A stretch of DNA of 64,000 nt from Rhizobium rosettiformans W3 (GCF_004912135.1 NZ_STGU01000015.1:1-64000), one strand, 5' to 3'; shown: positions 1-9,469, counted from the first letter of the stretch. Made by a program: numbers and translations. The notes: generated from the sequence alone by a model not told the origin.

Positions 1-667
1 GCTTGAGGGAAACCATTTCGTTGTATCGCCCGGCTCGGAGATCTATCCACCACCCCAGCACATCCTTCACCCGCCCCTCGGTCACCGGCTCGTCCGTGAT
101 CGACAGCGTAATCGCATTGAGCCTATAGCCGAGCCCGAATGTAGCAGCGAGATCGCCGGGATTGACGCGGCGCACCGAGGCCGGGTCGTTTATGTCATCG
201 AACGTGACCAGCAGAGGATAGTGCTTGCGCGGCACGTCGCGGGACTGCCCGTCGCTCGCCACCATCCGGTCGAGGTAAGGAAACATCTCCTCCTTCAGCA
301 TCGCCTTTCCCTCCAGTTCCGGAAAAAAGGCGGTATAGGCCGTCCACTCACTATAGCCCTGCAGCAACGCGAAGAGATAACGGCCCTCGCCGAGATCGAC
401 TACGACCGCCTCGCCGGAAACGCCGCCACGCTGCATACCGGCCGCATCGCCCACGCCGGTCCATTTGGGCGGAAACTCGATCCGCGCCGACGTGACCGCG
501 CTGCCGACCTTCATGCCCTCCGGCGTCATGACCGACACCGTGAGTTTCTGATGCCATTGCCATTCCGGAAAATCGAAAAGCAGATCGCAGCCGGCGATCG
601 GCAGAAACACGGCCAAAGCCACGAGAACCCTCAGCACCACCCCTCCCCGCACAACCTTGAGCAGCAT
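1..667 (-). CDS. Lipoprotein of unknown function (3' end cut by window edge)
   Basis: A frame with no stop runs from an ATG at 667 off the left edge, giving 222 visible codons. The N-terminus is a short basic stretch, a hydrophobic run and a lipobox LPIAGC with Cys at about residue 27, so it is predicted to be a lipid-anchored envelope protein. The rest is soluble and rich in Trp/Phe (FDFPEWQWHQ; RYLFALLQGYSEWTAYTAFF). GGGAAG lies 10 bases before the ATG. I do not recognise a family. It is divergent from the antitoxin gene at 813. Confidence 0.75.
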   Translation of the reverse strand, partial: MLLKVVRGGVVLRVLVALAVFLPIAGCDLLFDFPEWQWHQKLTVSVMTPEGMKVGSAVTSARIEFPPKWTGVGDAAGMQRGGVSGEAVVVDLGEGRYLFALLQGYSEWTAYTAFFPELEGKAMLKEEMFPYLDRMVASDGQSRDVPRKHYPLLVTFDDINDPASVRRVNPGDLAATFGLGYRLNAITLSITDEPVTEGRVKDVLGWWIDLRAGRYNEMVSLK

Positions 668-812
668 CAGCAGCAGACTTCCCGGTCAGGCGTGAAAATC
701 CGGTGAAGAGAATGCTTAAACTTGTAACGATCGGCAGAGGATTCGGGCCTCGCTTGCCCGATGCACAGCCCAGCATTAAGTTGACCACATCCAGTTAATT
801 TCGGAGGCGAGC

Positions 813-1061
813 ATGTCGAGCATGAGCATTGCCGATGCCAAGGCCGGATTCGCCGGTCTGGTAGACGCCGCCGCCAACGGTGCCTTCATTACCATCACTC
901 GCCACGGCGAGCCCGTCGCTATGCTGGTCAGCGTCGAAGCCGGAGAGGCGGCAAAAAGGGTGATGACAAAGCCGAGACCGAATTTCGGCGAGTTCCTGAT
1001 GTCCTATCCAGGCCCCGCCGATATCGGATCCACAGCGATTGACCCGAAGTTCACACCCTAA
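813..1061 (+). CDS. Phd/YefM-family antitoxin, orphan
   Basis: An 82-residue protein with the Phd/YefM signature: SIADAKAGFAGLVDAAANG, then ITRHGEPVAMLVS. In this family the N-terminal half binds operator DNA and the C-terminal half neutralises a toxin of the RelE/Doc/PIN type. GGAGG sits 7 bases before the ATG. No toxin gene follows: the 212 bases to cysK hold no coding frame, and the gene upstream is a lipoprotein. It is therefore an orphan antitoxin, either regulatory or the remnant of a toxin-antitoxin pair. The tail (residues 55-82) is proline-rich and does not resemble a usual toxin-binding tail. Confidence 0.75.
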   Translation: MSSMSIADAKAGFAGLVDAAANGAFITITRHGEPVAMLVSVEAGEAAKRVMTKPRPNFGEFLMSYPGPADIGSTAIDPKFTP

Positions 1062-1273
1062 CCCGTCCCCGAACGCATTTTCCCTCCCCTCGCCCCACCA
1101 CGAAAAGCCATTCCTTGCCAATTGACGGCTCCGGGCGGAAAAGACCGGTTCGATCCCGCGCTGACCGTTCGCCCTTCATATTCTTGTCCAGAAGGACAAA
1201 ATTGCGAGGTGCCCCGGTTTTCTTCCCCGCGCTTTTGGTTCTAGTGTCCGCGTCAGGCGAAAAGGCAGACATC

Positions 1274-2311
1274 ATGGCATTTCATCCCTCGGTTCTCGAA
1301 GCGATCGGCAACACGCCCCTCATCCGGCTGAAAGGCGCCTCCCAGGCGACCGGCTGCACCATTCTCGGCAAAGCCGAATTCCTCAATCCCGGCCAGTCGG
1401 TGAAGGATCGCGCCGCCCTCTTCATCATCCGTGATGCCGAGCGGCGCGGGCTGCTTCGCCCCGGCGGCGTGATCGTCGAGGGCACGGCCGGCAATACCGG
1501 CATCGGGCTGACGCTGGTTGCCAAGGCGCTTGGCTATCGCACCGTGATCGTGATCCCGGAGACCCAGAGCCAGGAAAAGAAGGATGCCCTGAAGCTGCTC
1601 GGCGCCGAGCTCGTCGAAGTGCCGGCGGTGCCTTACAAGAACCCGAACAACTATGTGAAGATCTCCGGCCGTCTCGCCGCCCAGCTCGCCAAGACCGAGC
1701 CGAATGGAGCGATCTGGGCCAACCAGTTCGACAACACCGTCAACCGCGACGCCCATATCGAAACGACGGCGAAGGAAATCTTCGAGCAGACCGGGGGCGC
1801 TGTGGATGGCTTCATCTGCGCCGTCGGCTCGGGCGGCACGCTGGCCGGCACCGGGATTGGCCTTCGCAACAGGAAGCCCGGCGTCAAGATCGGCATTGCA
1901 GATCCGGAAGGCGCGGCCCTCTACGAATACTATAAAAGCGGCGAGCTCAAATCCTCGGGATCCTCGATCACCGAGGGCATCGGCCAGGGCCGCATCACGG
2001 CGAACCTCGAGGGCTTCAAGCCCGACTTCGCCTATCAGATCCCTGATTCCGAAGCGCTCGACATCGTCTTCGATCTCGTCGAGAACGAGGGCCTCTGCCT
2101 CGGCGGCTCCTCCGGCATCAACATTGCCGGCGCGATCCGTCTTGCGAAGGAGCTCGGTCCGGGCCATACGATCGTGACGATCCTCTGCGACTATGGCAAC
2201 CGCTACCAGTCGAAGCTCTTCAACCCGGACTTCCTGCGCTCGAAGAACCTGCCGGTTCCGACCTGGCTCGAAAAGCGCAGCGAATTCGACCTGCCGTTCG
2301 AGACGGCCTGA
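1274..2311 (+). CDS. cysK: Cysteine synthase A (O-acetylserine sulfhydrylase)
   Basis: A PLP enzyme of fold type II that makes cysteine from O-acetylserine and sulfide. The start IGNTPLIRL, the PLP lysine in NPGQSVKDRAA, the substrate loop EGTAGNTGIGL, the phosphate loop GSGGTLAGTG and the late GGSSGINIAGA all fit the family. From the ATG at 1274 it is 345 residues, slightly longer than the usual ~310-325. The frame is open further upstream, but the family start MAFHPSVLEAIGNTPL fixes 1274. It heads a same-strand run with alaX (19-base gap) and the sulfurtransferase fusion (21-base gap), suggesting one sulfur amino-acid unit. Confidence 0.93.
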   Translation: MAFHPSVLEAIGNTPLIRLKGASQATGCTILGKAEFLNPGQSVKDRAALFIIRDAERRGLLRPGGVIVEGTAGNTGIGLTLVAKALGYRTVIVIPETQSQEKKDALKLLGAELVEVPAVPYKNPNNYVKISGRLAAQLAKTEPNGAIWANQFDNTVNRDAHIETTAKEIFEQTGGAVDGFICAVGSGGTLAGTGIGLRNRKPGVKIGIADPEGAALYEYYKSGELKSSGSSITEGIGQGRITANLEGFKPDFAYQIPDSEALDIVFDLVENEGLCLGGSSGINIAGAIRLAKELGPGHTIVTILCDYGNRYQSKLFNPDFLRSKNLPVPTWLEKRSEFDLPFETA

Positions 2312-2330
2312 CATTCCTGAAAGCACCCCC

Positions 2331-3068
2331 ATGACCACCATCGCCCTCTACCGCGACGATTTCTATCTCTCGACGGCGGAGGCGGTGGTGACGGCGGTGC
2401 ATGTGGATGGCGCGGTCGAACTCGACCAGACCTGCTTCTATGCCGCCTCCGGCGGCCAGCCGGGCGATACCGGTTTCTTCGAGCGGGAAGACGGCAGCCG
2501 GATCCAGCTTGCCGAGACCCGGCACGGCGCTACCAAGGACGTGATCCTGCACCGCCCGGTCGAAGGCGAGCCCCTGCCCATGGTCGGCGAGAAACTTGTG
2601 CTGCATGTCGACTGGCCGCGCCGCTACAAGCTGATGCGCATGCACACCGCATGCCACCTGCTCTCCGTCGTCTGTTCCTATCCGATCACAGGTGCGGCCG
2701 TCGGCGAAGAGGAAAGTCGCGTGGATTTCGACATGTCGGAGACCATCGACAAGGATCAGGTGACCGCTGACCTGATGAAACTCGTGCACGAGAACCACCC
2801 CGTCACTCTCCAGTGGATCACCGACGAGGAGCTCGCGGCCAATCCCGGCATCGTCAAGTCGAAGAATGTGCGCCCGCCGATCGGGCTTGGTCGGGTCTCC
2901 CTCGTTTGCATCGGCGAGAACTCCGGCGTTGACAGCCAGCCCTGCGGGGGCACACATGTTTCGGAGACCCAGGAGGTCGGTGCGATTCATATCGCCAAGA
3001 TCGAAAAGAAGGGCAAGGAGAACCGCCGGTTCCGCATTCGCTTTGGAGCCCCGGACGCCTCTGCCTGA
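2331..3068 (+). CDS. alaX: Alanyl-tRNA editing protein (AlaX type)
   Basis: A free-standing editing domain related to the AlaRS C-terminal region, which hydrolyses mischarged Ser- or Gly-tRNA(Ala). The zinc motifs are intact: HTACH gives H105 and H109, CGGTH gives C205 and H209. The N-terminal part has the family signature LDQTCFYAASGGQPGDTG, as in AlaX-M forms. Length 245 residues. The ATG at 2331 lies 19 bases after the cysK stop. Pairing with cysteine synthase and a sulfurtransferase is suggestive, because serine is both the precursor of cysteine and the misacylated substrate; that link is inference. Confidence 0.9.
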   Translation: MTTIALYRDDFYLSTAEAVVTAVHVDGAVELDQTCFYAASGGQPGDTGFFEREDGSRIQLAETRHGATKDVILHRPVEGEPLPMVGEKLVLHVDWPRRYKLMRMHTACHLLSVVCSYPITGAAVGEEESRVDFDMSETIDKDQVTADLMKLVHENHPVTLQWITDEELAANPGIVKSKNVRPPIGLGRVSLVCIGENSGVDSQPCGGTHVSETQEVGAIHIAKIEKKGKENRRFRIRFGAPDASA

Positions 3069-3089
3069 AGAACGTTACGGGAGAAGTGC

Positions 3090-4514
3090 ATGTCCGGTGA
3101 AAGAAGCCGTTTCGTCGTTTCGGCGGATTGGGTCGAAAAGAACCTCGGGGCGCCCGGATTCAAACTTGTCGATGCCTCCTGGTACCTGCCTGCACACAAC
3201 CGCAACGGCGCCGTCGAATACGCCTCCGGCCACATTCCGGGTGCGGTCTTCTTCGATCAGGACGTGATTGCCGACACCACGACCGGCCTGCCGCATTCGC
3301 TCCCCTCGCCGTCCTTCTTCGCCCAGGCCGTCGGCCAGCTCGGCATCTCCGCCGATGACACCATCGTCGTCTATGACGGCCCGGGCTTTTTCTCCGCACC
3401 GCGCGTCTGGTGGATGTTCCGTGTCATGGGTGCACGCCGCGTCTATGTGCTCGACGGCGGGATCGATGGCTGGAAGGCGGAGGGCCGCAGGCTCGAGACG
3501 GATCTGCCGGAACCGGCGCCCGTCACCTTCGAGGCGCAGTTCGACCGGGCGAAGATCACCTCCTTCGACCAGATGTCGGCGATTGCCGACAATGCCGACA
3601 AGCAGATCGCCGATGCCCGCCCCGCCGGTCGCTTCACCGGTGAGGAACCGGAACCGCGTGCCGGCATGCGCTCCGGCCATATGCCGGGTGCGCGCAGCGT
3701 GCCCGCCGCGTCATTGTCGGAAAACGGCCGCCTCAAGGATCTCGCCACACTGCGCTCGATCTTCACCGATGCCGGCATCGACCTCAACAATCCCGTGGTC
3801 ACCAGCTGCGGCTCTGGCGTGACGGCGGCCGTGGTGACGCTGGCGCTCGAGAGCCTGGGGCATACCGACAATTCGCTCTATGACGGCTCCTGGTCGGAAT
3901 GGGGCTCGAAGACGGACACGCCCATCGTCACCGGTCAGGCGGAAGCGCTCGGCTCCAAGTCCTCGGGTCCGCTGACGGCCCATGTCACACGGCTTGAAAT
4001 GACGGCGCCGCCGAAGTCCAGCCTGCCGGTGCCGGTCAATATCCAGACTGCGATCATGCGCACGCATGAGATCCCGCTCTCCTTCTACCGCTTCCTGCAT
4101 CGCCAGGTCGGCGCCCGCTGGCACTGGTATGAGCGCCTGCGCATGCCCGACGAGCAGCTGAAAGCGATCATCCATGCCGACAAGGTGTCGATCTCGGTTC
4201 TTTATGTGAATGGCGCGCCGGCTGGCTTCTATGAACTCTCACAGGAAAGCGACGACCTCGTCGAGCTCTCCTATTTCGGCCTCTTCGAGCATGCGCTGGG
4301 CCTCGGCATCGGCAAGTGGTTCCTGCTGCAATGTCTCTATGCCGCCTGGGCGAGCAATCCGAAGACGGTGACCGTCACCACCAATTCGCTCGATCATCCG
4401 CGCGCGCTGCAGCTCTACCAGCAGTTCGGCTTCTCGCCCGTTGGAACCTACAACGCCCTGGTCGATCCCATGACCGACCAGGAGCTTCTGGCGCTCGTCA
4501 AGCGCGACGGCTGA
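3090..4514 (+). CDS. sseA: 3-mercaptopyruvate/thiosulfate sulfurtransferase fused to GNAT acetyltransferase
   Basis: A 474-residue fusion. Residues ~5-285 are two rhodanese repeats: the inactive N-terminal repeat (LVDASWYLP, ARRVYVLDGGIDGWKAEG) and the catalytic repeat with Cys240 in CGSGVTA, the loop typical of mercaptopyruvate sulfurtransferase. Residues ~305-474 are a GNAT fold with ELSYFGLFEHALGLGIGKW, the acetyl-CoA site, and the late HPRALQLYQQFGF. SseA proteins usually end near residue 285. No stop separates the halves; an in-frame Met304 (3999) without a clear ribosome site could give the GNAT part alone. It is the third gene after cysK and alaX. Sulfur transfer is well supported; the acetyl acceptor is unknown. 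Confidence 0.88.
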   Translation: MSGERSRFVVSADWVEKNLGAPGFKLVDASWYLPAHNRNGAVEYASGHIPGAVFFDQDVIADTTTGLPHSLPSPSFFAQAVGQLGISADDTIVVYDGPGFFSAPRVWWMFRVMGARRVYVLDGGIDGWKAEGRRLETDLPEPAPVTFEAQFDRAKITSFDQMSAIADNADKQIADARPAGRFTGEEPEPRAGMRSGHMPGARSVPAASLSENGRLKDLATLRSIFTDAGIDLNNPVVTSCGSGVTAAVVTLALESLGHTDNSLYDGSWSEWGSKTDTPIVTGQAEALGSKSSGPLTAHVTRLEMTAPPKSSLPVPVNIQTAIMRTHEIPLSFYRFLHRQVGARWHWYERLRMPDEQLKAIIHADKVSISVLYVNGAPAGFYELSQESDDLVELSYFGLFEHALGLGIGKWFLLQCLYAAWASNPKTVTVTTNSLDHPRALQLYQQFGFSPVGTYNALVDPMTDQELLALVKRDG

Positions 4515-4517
4515 GGC

Positions 4518-5447
4518 TCAGTCCTTCTTCTTCAGCTTCACAGCGGACGCACCCGTCTGTTCGGCGGCTGCGTCGTCGTCGGCCGTATCCTCGTTGGCGA
4601 CCTCGTCATTGGCTGTGTCCTCTTCGCCCGCGGTCTGGTTCTCGAACCAGTTGGAAATCAGACCGGCGTGGAAGGCCGCCATCTCGTAGCAATAGGTGAT
4701 CTCGCGGTTGCCGGCATGCCAGAAGGCGTTTTCCGTGCCGCAGGACTTGCCGGTGATCTTGATGCCGTCCTTCAGATTATAGCCTTCGCCGAAGACGGTC
4801 GCGATCGTCTCCAGGACGCTGGCGCTCTTCAGAAGGTCGGCGAAACCCTGCAGATCCTCGTTGCCGGCAGGTTCGTAAGTGACCTCGAACTTCGTCTTGG
4901 CGCTGTCCTTCATGTTGGCGGCCAGAAGGCTCATCCAGCTGTCGCGTGCCCTCTGGTATTCGAAGACGCATTCCTGGCGCCGCGCCTCGGGGAAGTCGAG
5001 CGAGTCGGCGAACTCCTTGAAGAACTCGGCATTGGCCCCGGTCATCATGCAGACAATCGCAAAGGCGCGCTGGCGGTCGAGGCCATGCGTGCCCATGAAG
5101 TCCTCATCCTGCGGGCCTTCCTCCTTCGCCTCATCCAGCAGGAACCAGCCATCGGCACTGTCCTGCATCGTTGTATAGAGCTCCTCATCCTCCGCCCCGA
5201 GCAGAAGCACGGAGGAGAGCGCATCCACCGCATCCTCCTCACGCCCCAGAACCGGCAGGTTGAATTCCGAGACCAGCATGTGGCCGGCCTCGTGGAAGAG
5301 GATGAAGATCGCATTGTTGACGACGAATTTCTGCCCTTCCTCGATCTGCTCCTCGGTCAGCTCGGCCGCAGCTGCGGGCATGGAAGGTTGAAACAGACAT
5401 GCGGAAAGCGCCAGCAAAGCCGCGGCAGCCGACCTGGTAGACATCAT
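4518..5447 (-). CDS. Exported DUF4344 putative metallopeptidase
   Basis: A 309-residue secreted protein. A signal peptide (residues ~1-28, ending PAAAAE) is followed by a DUF4344 domain with a zincin-like FHEAGHMLV (HExxH form) near residue 52 and a conserved Cys-containing region (CVFEYQRARDSW; CGTENAFW). The C-terminus is an acidic low-complexity tail of E/D/A repeats ending in lysines. Start: ATG at 5447 with GAGGGG upstream (a second ATG follows directly). It is convergent with the sseA fusion, with only 3 bases between stops. Peptidase activity is family prediction only; substrate unknown. Confidence 0.8.
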   Translation of the reverse strand: MMSTRSAAAALLALSACLFQPSMPAAAAELTEEQIEEGQKFVVNNAIFILFHEAGHMLVSEFNLPVLGREEDAVDALSSVLLLGAEDEELYTTMQDSADGWFLLDEAKEEGPQDEDFMGTHGLDRQRAFAIVCMMTGANAEFFKEFADSLDFPEARRQECVFEYQRARDSWMSLLAANMKDSAKTKFEVTYEPAGNEDLQGFADLLKSASVLETIATVFGEGYNLKDGIKITGKSCGTENAFWHAGNREITYCYEMAAFHAGLISNWFENQTAGEEDTANDEVANEDTADDDAAAEQTGASAVKLKKKD

Positions 5448-5636
5448 GGGAGCCCCTCACCCGATATTGGATCGCCGCATTATCTACAGCAGAGGTTAAG
5501 CGAGAGAAAAACGCCTTTTCTGACAGCAACAGCTCGCGCAGGAATCGGGTGGCGGCGGCGGCTCCGATGACAGAGGCTCGGACATCTCAACCGTCATCAC
5601 GAGGCTCTCATCACATCCGCCCTACGCTTTCTCGCC

Positions 5637-6113
5637 ATGCCATCGGAAGAGGCCACCGCCTATCGGCTGGGCGCGCCCGACGCCTATGGTCTTTCTCCCG
5701 AGCGGCGCCTGTCTCCCGGCGGCTATCCCTGCCGCCACTGCCTCGGCGAGATCGCCGAAGGCGAGGCCTATCTGACGCTGGCCTACCGACCCTTCCCCGC
5801 GCTCCAGCCCTATGCCGAGACCGGGCCGATCTTCCTGCATGCCGAGGCTTGCCCGCGCTACGCGGCAAGCGAGGTCCTGCCGCCGATGCTGGAAAGCCCC
5901 GACTATATCGTGCGCGGCTATGGCGCCGACGACCGCATCGTCTATGGCAGCGGCGGCGTCGTGCCGACTTCGGCCATTGTCACGCGGGCATTGGACCTGC
6001 TCGCCGATCCGCACATCGCCTATCTGCATGTCCGCTCGGCGCGCAACAACTGCTATCAATGCCGAATCGAGCGGACCGAGACCGCGTCGACCGACAGCCG
6101 GAGACACGCATGA
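5637..6113 (+). CDS. DUF1203 protein
   Basis: A 158-residue soluble protein with the DUF1203 hallmarks: CRHCLGEIAEGEAYL, a PF...PYAETGPIFLHAEACPRY block, and a C-terminal RSARNNCYQCRIE. The paired cysteines (CxxC and CxxC) could bind metal, which is inference. Its TGA overlaps the start of the EamA exporter by ATGA, so the two are almost certainly co-translated. Function is unknown. Confidence 0.82.
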   Translation: MPSEEATAYRLGAPDAYGLSPERRLSPGGYPCRHCLGEIAEGEAYLTLAYRPFPALQPYAETGPIFLHAEACPRYAASEVLPPMLESPDYIVRGYGADDRIVYGSGGVVPTSAIVTRALDLLADPHIAYLHVRSARNNCYQCRIERTETASTDSRRHA

Positions 6114-7060
6114 CGCCCGCCCGCCCCTCCATGACCGCCACCGAATGGGGTCTGCTCCTCATCCTCTCCGTGATCTGGGGCGGGTCTTTCTTCTTCACCG
6201 GCGTTGCCGTCAAGGAATTGCCACCGCTCACGATCGTTGCGGCCCGTGTCGGTCTGGCAGCGCTTGCCCTGCATGCCGTGGTGCGGCTCTCGGGACACCC
6301 TATGCCGACATCCTCGAGAATCTGGCTCGGCTTTCTCGGCATGGGGCTCTTGAACAATATTCTGCCCTTCAGCCTGATCGTCTGGGCGCAGACCCATATC
6401 GAAAGCGGCCTCGCCTCGATCCTCAATGCCACGACGCCGCTCTTCGGCGTTGTCGTGGCGCATCTTTTGACACGCGACGAGAAGATGACGGGCAACCGGC
6501 TTGCCGGCGTGCTCGTGGGCTTTGCCGGCGTTGCCGTGATGATCGGACCATCCTCTCTGTCGCGCCTCGGCCAGGATGTGCTTGCCCAGGTCGCAATCCT
6601 CGGCGCTGCCCTCTCCTACGCTTTCGCCGGTGTCTATGGCAGAAGGTTCCGCCTCTGGGGGCTGAGCCCGATCGTGACTGCCTGCGGCCAGCTCACGGCA
6701 TCGAGCGCGGTCATGCTGATCTTCGCCATGGCCGTCGATCGCCCGTGGACGATTGCTGCGCCCGGTGCGGCGACCATCGCTGCGGTGATTGCGATCGCGC
6801 TTATCTCCACGGCCCTTGCCTATGTGATCTTCTTCCGGATCCTGGCAAGCGCCGGCGCCACCAATATCATGCTGGTCACCTTCCTGATCCCCGTCAGCGC
6901 CATTCTGCTCGGCGCGGTCTTTCTCGGTGAACGTCTCGCACCGGAAGATTTTGCCGGCATGGCGATCATCCTAGTTGGTCTCAGCCTGATCGACGGTCGG
7001 CTATGGCCGCGTGTGCGACGCCTCGCGAGCCATGCGCTTGCGCGCCGCGAGCGGGGCTGA
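6110..7060 (+). CDS. DMT-superfamily transporter (EamA family)
   Basis: A 316-residue inner-membrane protein with about ten hydrophobic segments in two EamA repeats. It has the typical opening TEWGLLLILSVIWGGSFFF, a mid-protein FSLIVWAQTHIESGLASILNA and, in repeat two, ALAYVIFFRILASAGATNIM with LGERLAPEDFAG. Members export amino acids or other small metabolites; the substrate here cannot be read. The start is set by the ATGA overlap with the DUF1203 gene. Confidence 0.88.
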   Translation: MTPARPSMTATEWGLLLILSVIWGGSFFFTGVAVKELPPLTIVAARVGLAALALHAVVRLSGHPMPTSSRIWLGFLGMGLLNNILPFSLIVWAQTHIESGLASILNATTPLFGVVVAHLLTRDEKMTGNRLAGVLVGFAGVAVMIGPSSLSRLGQDVLAQVAILGAALSYAFAGVYGRRFRLWGLSPIVTACGQLTASSAVMLIFAMAVDRPWTIAAPGAATIAAVIAIALISTALAYVIFFRILASAGATNIMLVTFLIPVSAILLGAVFLGERLAPEDFAGMAIILVGLSLIDGRLWPRVRRLASHALARRERG

Positions 7061-7142
7061 CGCGACGACCTCCGGCGCCGGGAGGAACCTCGGTCACCGG
7101 CACTGCGTTCCGTTCGCTTGTCTAGAGAGAACGGAGCCCTCG

Positions 7143-8240
7143 ATGCAGCCCAACCCGCCGATCCGCTATCATGCCGACTTGGAAAAACCGACCGCCGACG
7201 AACAGGAGGCGATCGAGGACATCAAGGAGAGCATGCTTTACATCATCGGCAAGACGCATGAGGACCTGGGGCACGCCCAGCGCAGCGTACATGCCAAGAG
7301 CCACGCGCTGCTCGAAGCCACAGTGACCGTGCATGACGCTCTTCCCGCAGAGCTCGCCCAGGGCATCTTCCAGACACCCGGCCGTTCCTATCCGGCGATC
7401 ATCCGCATCTCCACCATTCCGGGTGATCCCCTGCGCGACAGCGTCTCGCTGCCCCGCGGCTTTGCGATCAAGCTCTTCGGCGTCGATGGCGACCGTCTGC
7501 CGGGCAGCGAAGGCGATGTGACGCAGGACTTCCTGTTTGCCTCGGCACCGGCCTTTGCCGCACCGGATGCAGCCGGCTTTGCCAAGAACCTGAAACTGAT
7601 TGCCCGCACCACAGATAGGGTCGAATGGGCAAAGAGTGCGCTCAGCTGGATCCTGAGACCGATCGTCAAGGGGCTTGAAGCCATGGGTGCCGATGCCGGT
7701 GCGCTGAAGGCGATGGGCGGCTATCCTGAAACCCACCCGCTCGGCGAGCACTACTACACCCAGGTGCCTTTGCGCTTCGGTGATTATGTCGCCAAGCTCG
7801 ATGTCATCCCGCGGTCCGAGAGCTTCAAGCGCCTCAGTGACGACCGGATCGACCTGTCGGAGGGCCCCGATGTCCTGCGCGAGGCCGTTGCCGAAGTCAT
7901 GGCCCGTGAGGGTGGCGAATGGACGCTGCGGGCGCAGCTCTGTCGCAACCTCGAGACACAGCCGATCGAGGATGCCTCCGTCGTCTGGCCCGAGGAAGAC
8001 AGCCCCTATCTGGAGATTGCGACGATCAACGTTGGCCCACAGACCGGCTGGTCGGAAGGTCGCTCCAGGGCCGTCGACGACGGGCTGACCTTCCGCCCCT
8101 GGCGCGGGGTCGAGCAGCACCGGCCGCTCGGCAATGTCATGCGCGCCCGCAAGGAGGTCTACCCCGTCGCTGCCGCCAAACGCAGCGCGCTTATCGGCTG
8201 TCCGATGCACGAGCCGAAAAGCCGCCCGGACCTGCCCTGA
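7143..8240 (+). CDS. Catalase-family heme protein (short, catalase-like)
   Basis: A 365-residue protein of the short catalase-like family rather than a full ~480-residue catalase. The distal-His region reads SVHAKSHALLEATVTV, followed by a YPAIIRIS and SLPRGFAIKLFGVDG block equivalent to the catalase heme-barrel strands, then DFLFASAPAF. The C-terminal part (NVMRARKEVYPVAAAKR) sits where catalases carry the proximal Tyr helix. Start at 7143 (MQPNPPIRY). Peroxidase, catalase or lipid-hydroperoxide activity are all possible in this family. It stands alone between the EamA exporter and ald. Confidence 0.8.
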   Translation: MQPNPPIRYHADLEKPTADEQEAIEDIKESMLYIIGKTHEDLGHAQRSVHAKSHALLEATVTVHDALPAELAQGIFQTPGRSYPAIIRISTIPGDPLRDSVSLPRGFAIKLFGVDGDRLPGSEGDVTQDFLFASAPAFAAPDAAGFAKNLKLIARTTDRVEWAKSALSWILRPIVKGLEAMGADAGALKAMGGYPETHPLGEHYYTQVPLRFGDYVAKLDVIPRSESFKRLSDDRIDLSEGPDVLREAVAEVMAREGGEWTLRAQLCRNLETQPIEDASVVWPEEDSPYLEIATINVGPQTGWSEGRSRAVDDGLTFRPWRGVEQHRPLGNVMRARKEVYPVAAAKRSALIGCPMHEPKSRPDLP

Positions 8241-8254
8241 TCACAGGCCATAAA

Positions 8255-8290
8255 GAAATGGGCCGGCCGATGGGATGGCCGGCCCAGATG
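8255..8290 (-). terminator. Terminator of ald
   Basis: A perfect 9-bp stem (GGGCCGGCC at 8260-8268, GGCCGGCCC at 8277-8285) with an 8-base loop. Read on the minus strand it is followed by ATTTCTTTAT, placing it as the factor-independent terminator of ald. On the plus strand there is no U tract. Confidence 0.75.
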
Positions 8291-8350
8291 GCCGCGTTAC
8301 ACGATACGATGCGGACCTGACGCAACGTGAGGCGACCGGAGAGTGTCGCC

Positions 8351-9469
8351 TTACGCTACGTTGAGTACGGCTTCCGGGGCGTGGGCCGGATATCCGAGCG
8401 CTTCCGCAACCGGCTTGTTGGTGATCCGGCCCTTGTGGACGTTCAGACCATTGCGCAGGTGACGGTCTTCGGCGATCGCGCGCAGACCACGGTCGGCGAG
8501 TGCCAGGCCATGAACCAGGGTGGCATTATTGAGCGCATGCGCCGAGGTGATCGGAACCGCACCGGGCATGTTGGCGACACAGTAATGCACGACGCCGTCC
8601 ACCACATAGGTCGGATCGGAGTGCGTCGTGGCATGCGAGGTCTCGAAGCAGCCGCCTTGGTCGATCGCGACGTCGACGACGACAGCGCCCTTCTTCATGC
8701 CGGACAGCATTTCTCGGGTGACGAGCTTCGGCGCAGCCGCGCCGGGAATGAGCACGGCGCCGATGACGAGATCGGCCGAGAAGACTTCCTGTTCCAGCGC
8801 ATCGATCGTCGAATAGACCGTGTGAACGCGGCCGTGGAAGATATCGTCGAGCTGGCGCAGACGCGGCAGCGAGCGGTCGAGAATGGTCACGTCAGCGCCG
8901 AGACCGACGGCCATCTTGGCGGCATGGAGACCAACGACCCCGCCACCGATCACGGTGACCTTGGCCGGGAGCACGCCTGGAACGCCGCCGAGCAGGATGC
9001 CGCGGCCTCCATGGGCCTTCTGCAGCGCCGTCGCACCGGCCTGGATTGCGAGACGGCCGGCCACTTCCGACATCGGCGCCAGGAGCGGCAGGCCGCCGCG
9101 CTCGTCGGTGACGGTCTCATAGGCAACGGCGGTGACGCCGGACTCGATCAGACCCTTGGTCTGGTCCGGATCGGGCGCGAGGTGGAGATAGGTATAAAGG
9201 ATCTGGCCTTCGCGCAGCTGCACCCATTCGGAAGGCTGCGGCTCCTTGACCTTGACGATCATGTCGGACTTTTCGAACACGTCCTTGGCCGAGGCGGCGA
9301 TTTTCGCGCCAGCAGCGATATAGGCGTGGTCATCGGCGCCGATGCCGGCACCCGCACCCGTTTCGATCAGGACATCATGGCCATGGGCCACATACTCGCG
9401 CACCGCACCGGGGGTCAGGCCGACACGATATTCATGGTTCTTGATTTCCTTCGGGCAACCGACACGCAT
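8351..9469 (-). CDS. ald: Alanine dehydrogenase
   Basis: NAD-dependent reversible conversion of L-alanine to pyruvate and ammonia. The family start [20 protein letters not shown], the pyruvate/Lys region KVKEPQPSE, the catalytic His in YLHLAPD and the Rossmann motif [13 protein letters not shown] are all present. 372 residues, the normal length. The ATG at 9469 is preferred over the TTG three bases upstream: AGAGGAA lies 7 bases before the ATG and homologues start MRVG. Divergent from an Lrp-type regulator 159 bases away, which very likely controls it. Confidence 0.96.
   Translation of the reverse strand: MRVGCPKEIKNHEYRVGLTPGAVREYVAHGHDVLIETGAGAGIGADDHAYIAAGAKIAASAKDVFEKSDMIVKVKEPQPSEWVQLREGQILYTYLHLAPDPDQTKGLIESGVTAVAYETVTDERGGLPLLAPMSEVAGRLAIQAGATALQKAHGGRGILLGGVPGVLPAKVTVIGGGVVGLHAAKMAVGLGADVTILDRSLPRLRQLDDIFHGRVHTVYSTIDALEQEVFSADLVIGAVLIPGAAAPKLVTREMLSGMKKGAVVVDVAIDQGGCFETSHATTHSDPTYVVDGVVHYCVANMPGAVPITSAHALNNATLVHGLALADRGLRAIAEDRHLRNGLNVHKGRITNKPVAEALGYPAHAPEAVLNVA

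Noticed and set aside
1062..1273. A toxin gene after the Phd-type antitoxin
   Set aside because: All frames lack a start with ribosome site and any toxin motif.
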